From assembly GCA_015486915.1 (NCBI GenBank), contig WFQS01000388.1:1-8354 (forward strand): a DNA stretch of 8,354 nt. Direction: 5' to 3'. Below the pieces are notes generated by a model. It did not search any database and had not been told where the DNA came from. It saw nothing but the letters and a program-made list of their open reading frames with translations. The translations under genes were made by a program, and so were the position numbers. Shown piece after piece: positions 5,271 to 8,354 of the stretch (position 1 is its first letter; each line of letters starts with the position of its first letter). Origin of the DNA: Desulfobacteraceae bacterium (GTDB lineage: Bacteria > Desulfobacterota > Desulfobacteria > Desulfobacterales > Desulfobacteraceae).

Positions 5271-6665
5271 ATGAAAAAAATAATTAACTGCTTTTTAATA
5301 ATTTTTATTATTTTTTCGATGGTGTTCATAAATTCAGTGTCTGAGGTTAGTGCAAAGTCATCTGTTAAAGGATTACAGGCTTCATTAGTAAAAAGTAATC
5401 TGACGCTTGCAGATGCCATAAAGACTGCAATAACAAACAATCCGGTTCTTAAAGCATCCGTATTCAGGGAGAAAATTGCTGAATCCGGCCTTGGCGAGGC
5501 AAAATCAGGTTTTATGCCAAAGCTTGATTTTAAAGAAACATTCAATAGAACAACCGTGCCCATGTGGACATTCGGTACCCTGCTCAACCAGGGAAGAATA
5601 TCAAAAAATGATTTTAATCCATCGATTTTAAATGATCCCGATGCCATAAATAATTTTAACTCTTTACTGTCAGTTTCACTGCCGGTTTATGCCGGAGGCC
5701 GCATATACAATTCATTTAAACAGGCGCAGTTAAACAAAAGCATTGCAGGTGCTGCATATAAAAAAACAAGGCAGACAATTATTGCAAAAACCGCACTTGC
5801 ATATACTCACCTTCTCCTTGCAAAGAGAACTTTTGAAGTTATTTTACATTCCCTTGAATCTGCCAGGGCAAGTCTTAATATGGTTAAATCAAGGTATTTA
5901 AATGGTTTTTCAGTGAAAAGCGACCTTTTAAGGGCAAATGTGAGAATTGCTGATCTGAAGCAGCAGAAACTCAGTGCATTAAGTAGTATAGAAATTGCCA
6001 GAGGATATTTAAATACAGCCATGGGAATGCCGCTTGAAAATTCTGTAAATGCCGTTCCTTATTTTAAAAATTCATGGAAAATTAAAGAAAATCCGGAAGA
6101 TTTAATGTTTAAATCGCTTAAAAAAAGACCTGAACTGCAGATTTTAAAATTACAGAAAAAAATGGCGGAAAAAGGAATTAAAATCGCTGAATCAGGGCAT
6201 CTTCCAAGTATCAATCTATTTGGAACCTATGAAAATAATTCTGAACATCTGAATAAGGGAAACAACGACTATTCCATTGGTGCCGTGATGCAGTTTAATC
6301 TGTTCAGCGGATTAAATATCAGCCATAAAATAGACTCTGCCAGATTATCTCTTCAAAGGGTAAATGAGCTTGAAAAAAATATGGAGCTTGTTGTTAAAAA
6401 TCAAATCAGGGAAGCCTGGCTGAACCTGAAAACCTCGCAGCAGCGTATTTATGTTGCAGAATCAGCTTTAAACCAGTCCCTTGAAAATCTTCGCATTGTA
6501 AAAAACAGGTATAAAAACGGACTTTTGACCATTGTAACCCTTCTTGATGCGGAACTTGCAGATCAAAGGGCAAGGGCAAATCATTTTAAGGCTGTTTATG
6601 ACTATGAATCTGCAAGGATTAGGCTTGCACTTGCTTCAGGTGATATTGACCAGAATTTCAAATAA
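5271..6665 (+). CDS. TolC-family outer-membrane efflux channel
   Basis: This 464-residue protein is the outer-membrane exit duct of a tripartite pump. Residues 1-28 form a signal peptide (KK, hydrophobic stretch, then VSA before Lys29). The mature part shows the twofold internal repeat of TolC proteins: LTLADAI..NNPVLK (44-61) and RPELQILKLQ (286-295) open the halves, LPVYAGGR (137-144) and FNLFSGL (342-348) are the matching strand ends, and the helical segments VKSRYLNGFSVKSDLLRA (205-222) and VKNRYKNGLLTIVTLLDAE (410-428) match in register. Length is normal for the family. The ATG follows GAGGAGG (5261-5267) by three bases. It heads an operon, with the adaptor gene 38 bases downstream. A structured region of about 400 bases lies before it and may act as a regulatory leader. 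Substrate is not evident. Confidence 0.93.
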   Translation: MKKIINCFLIIFIIFSMVFINSVSEVSAKSSVKGLQASLVKSNLTLADAIKTAITNNPVLKASVFREKIAESGLGEAKSGFMPKLDFKETFNRTTVPMWTFGTLLNQGRISKNDFNPSILNDPDAINNFNSLLSVSLPVYAGGRIYNSFKQAQLNKSIAGAAYKKTRQTIIAKTALAYTHLLLAKRTFEVILHSLESARASLNMVKSRYLNGFSVKSDLLRANVRIADLKQQKLSALSSIEIARGYLNTAMGMPLENSVNAVPYFKNSWKIKENPEDLMFKSLKKRPELQILKLQKKMAEKGIKIAESGHLPSINLFGTYENNSEHLNKGNNDYSIGAVMQFNLFSGLNISHKIDSARLSLQRVNELEKNMELVVKNQIREAWLNLKTSQQRIYVAESALNQSLENLRIVKNRYKNGLLTIVTLLDAELADQRARANHFKAVYDYESARIRLALASGDIDQNFK

Positions 6666-6703
6666 AAAAATAACGATGTGGAAATAATACTGATGGAGGA
6701 AAT

Positions 6704-7870
6704 ATGCTGAAAAAAATTCTTATTTTTTGTCTGTCCCTTATGATGACATTTTTCGTGTTTGGATGTAAGGAAAAAATTAAGCCTGGAAATACTAAGGAAG
6801 CAGATGTTAAAAAAATTCACACCAGGGTGGAAGTTGCAGAAACAGGTCATTATCCACTTATGTATGAAGCAGTTGGATCTATTAATGCCGGAACAACCAG
6901 CCTGATTTCAGGCAAGGTTTTCGGAACTGTAAAGAAAATCTATGTGCACGAGGGAACGATAGTAAAAAAAGGAGACCTGCTTGCCGAGATTGATAACCGA
7001 CAGGCAACAGCCCGGCTTGAAAATGCAATGGCAGGCCTTGCAGGTGCAAAAAAAGCCCTTGCAGCGGCTAAGGCATCAAGAAATGCAGCTGCAACCGGAG
7101 CAAATTTTGCATTTACAACTTTCAAACGCTATAAAAAACTCTTAAAGGAAAAATCTGTCAGTCCCCAGGAATTTGACAATATAAAGACAAAATACCACCA
7201 GGCCAAAGCTGCCCTGTCAGGTGCCGTTGCAATGATCCAGGCGGCACGTTCCAAAATCAATCAGGCAAAGGCAGGGGTTGCCTCAGCAAGAATACATAAG
7301 AAAGATACACTTGTCATGGCTCCTTATTCAGGGAGTATTACAAAAAAAATTATCGATGTGGGAGATCTTGCATCACCTGGAGCACCACTTTTTTCCCTTG
7401 AAACCCATGGGAAATTCCAGGTGGCTTTTTCGGTTCCTGAAATGCATATTGACAAAGTATATTTAAATCAGCAGTTAACCATTACCATACCTTCCATGGA
7501 TAATATCAGCGTTAAAGGTGTTGTGGTGAGAATCGATCCTGCTGCTGATCCTTTGAGCAGATCATTTAATGTCAAACTTGATCTTCCTGAAACACAGAAA
7601 TTCCGTTCAGGTGTTTTTGCCAGGATTGCACTGCCCGTGGGCAGCACTGATATGATTCTTATCCCAAAAACGGCGGTCATACACCATGGCCAGTTAACGG
7701 GTATTTATCTTGTTGACAACACAAAAACAGCACACTTCAGATTGATCAGGACAGGCAGAATTATTAAAAATAAGATTGAAGTTATTTCCGGTATCCATCC
7801 GGGAGACCATTATGTCGTTCATCCTCCGGTTAATATGGAAAATAATGTTATTGTGGAGGCAGCATCATGA
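6704..7870 (+). CDS. RND efflux periplasmic adaptor (membrane fusion protein), lipoprotein
   Basis: This 388-residue AcrA/MexA-type adaptor bridges the inner-membrane pump and the TolC-like channel. The N-terminus is a lipoprotein signal: MLKK, a hydrophobic stretch, and FVFG before Cys21, the predicted lipid-anchored residue. Residues 55-98 (AVGSINAG to GDLLAEID) form the first half of the lipoyl/barrel-sandwich domain, and [27 protein letters not shown] (207-233 region) the second. Between them, about 100-198, lies an Ala/Lys-rich alpha-helical hairpin, interrupted near 145-160 ([13 protein letters not shown]) as is common. The beta-barrel covers about 236-310 and a membrane-proximal domain follows (PKTAVIHHG near 321-329). 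ATG 6704 follows GGAGG (6695-6699) by four bases. The stop codon overlaps the start of the pump gene. Cargo cannot be inferred; there are no His/Met-rich metal-binding segments of the CusB kind. Confidence 0.93.
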   Translation: MLKKILIFCLSLMMTFFVFGCKEKIKPGNTKEADVKKIHTRVEVAETGHYPLMYEAVGSINAGTTSLISGKVFGTVKKIYVHEGTIVKKGDLLAEIDNRQATARLENAMAGLAGAKKALAAAKASRNAAATGANFAFTTFKRYKKLLKEKSVSPQEFDNIKTKYHQAKAALSGAVAMIQAARSKINQAKAGVASARIHKKDTLVMAPYSGSITKKIIDVGDLASPGAPLFSLETHGKFQVAFSVPEMHIDKVYLNQQLTITIPSMDNISVKGVVVRIDPAADPLSRSFNVKLDLPETQKFRSGVFARIALPVGSTDMILIPKTAVIHHGQLTGIYLVDNTKTAHFRLIRTGRIIKNKIEVISGIHPGDHYVVHPPVNMENNVIVEAAS

Positions 7871-8354
7871 GTGCAAAACGGGAGGGGCTTGCCGGGAAAA
7901 TTGCCGAATTTTTCATAGATTCCAAACTCACACCCCTTATCATCATCACTTCAATACTGCTTGGAATTGCTGCAACACTTGCCATGCCAAGGGAAGAAGA
8001 ACCCCAGATCATTGTTCCCATGGTGGATGTTTTTGTGAAAATGCCCGGAGCAAGTTCAAAGGAAATTGAACAGCGGGTTACAAGCCCCATGGAAAAACTT
8101 TTATGGGAAATTTCAGGTGTGAAATATGTCTATTCCACATCAAGCCCCGGCATGTCCCTTGTGATTGTCCGTTTTAAAGTCGGTGAAAATGAAGAAAAAG
8201 CCATTGTAAGACTTCAATCCAAGCTCATGGCAAATTTTGACAAAATTCCCATGGGTGCAAGTCCTCCCCTGATCAAACCCCGCTATATTGATGATGTTCC
8301 TGTGATGGCACTTACATTTTCTTCAAAGGATGTTGATCATTATACCCTTCGCAG
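7867..8354 (+). CDS. RND efflux transporter permease, N-terminal part (3' end outside window)
   Basis: The first 162 codons of an AcrB-type inner-membrane proton antiporter are present. Residues about 22-40 form the first membrane helix, followed by MPREEEPQI (40-48), the usual entry to the first periplasmic porter domain. [40 protein letters not shown] (53-92 region) and later [16 protein letters not shown] are standard RND porter motifs. The start ATG overlaps the adaptor stop codon (ATGA at 7867-7870), with GGAGG at 7855-7859 placed seven bases before it. PREEEP with a porter domain of this style fits multidrug/organic-solute pumps of the HAE type rather than CusA metal pumps, but the informative central region lies outside the window. 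Confidence 0.93.
   Translation, partial: MSAKREGLAGKIAEFFIDSKLTPLIIITSILLGIAATLAMPREEEPQIIVPMVDVFVKMPGASSKEIEQRVTSPMEKLLWEISGVKYVYSTSSPGMSLVIVRFKVGENEEKAIVRLQSKLMANFDKIPMGASPPLIKPRYIDDVPVMALTFSSKDVDHYTLR

Noticed and set aside
5027..5647. 206-codon minus-strand open frame
   Set aside because: It overlaps the start and signal peptide of the tolC-like gene in antisense and runs into the foldback; composition is that of a shadow frame.
1..8354. CRISPR array
   Set aside because: No regularly spaced identical repeats of 24-40 bases were seen; the related copies at 1298, 4943 and 5230 are irregularly spaced and diverged.

Overview
The window looks like a chromosomal segment from a Gram-negative anaerobe. 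The genes are AT-rich and there is a tripartite RND efflux system with an outer-membrane TolC-type channel, so the cell has two membranes. A long Fe-S flavoenzyme of the 2-enoate reductase/FadH class together with the overall style suggests Desulfobacterota (a Desulfobacteraceae-like sulfate reducer). That placement is inference from gene content only.

Layout. (1) 1-1207, plus strand: the 3' end of a MoaB-type molybdenum-cofactor gene, then six bases later and in the same frame an RluA-family pseudouridine synthase. (2) 1208-1401: an intergenic stretch with two hairpins and one copy of a short repeat. (3) 1402-2487, plus: a small YbiR/ArsB-like membrane permease. (4) 2566-4545, minus, convergent with the permease: a 659-residue FMN/4Fe-4S/FAD oxidoreductase. 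(5) 4546-5270: a 725-base divergent intergenic region dense in secondary structure. (6) 5271-8354, plus: an efflux operon of TolC-like channel, lipoprotein membrane-fusion protein and RND pump, with the pump cut off by the window edge.

The efflux genes work together. The RND pump in the inner membrane passes substrate through the lipid-anchored adaptor to the TolC-like channel. The adaptor and pump genes overlap by four bases, so translation is probably coupled. The cargo cannot be read from the sequence.

The most unusual part is 4846-5270. It holds a promoter-like -10 inside a 29-bp palindrome, a series of small hairpins, a 178-base foldback with a perfect 25-bp outer stem and further nested stems, and two copies of a repeat whose core is a 5-bp hairpin with a YCAT loop followed by GTTA. 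A third copy lies before the permease gene, and a possible fourth overlaps the stop codon of the pseudouridine synthase gene. The stem bases differ between copies but stay paired, as expected for a selected RNA or single-stranded DNA fold. I do not recognise this element. It could be a structured leader RNA of the efflux operon, a small non-autonomous mobile element, or both.
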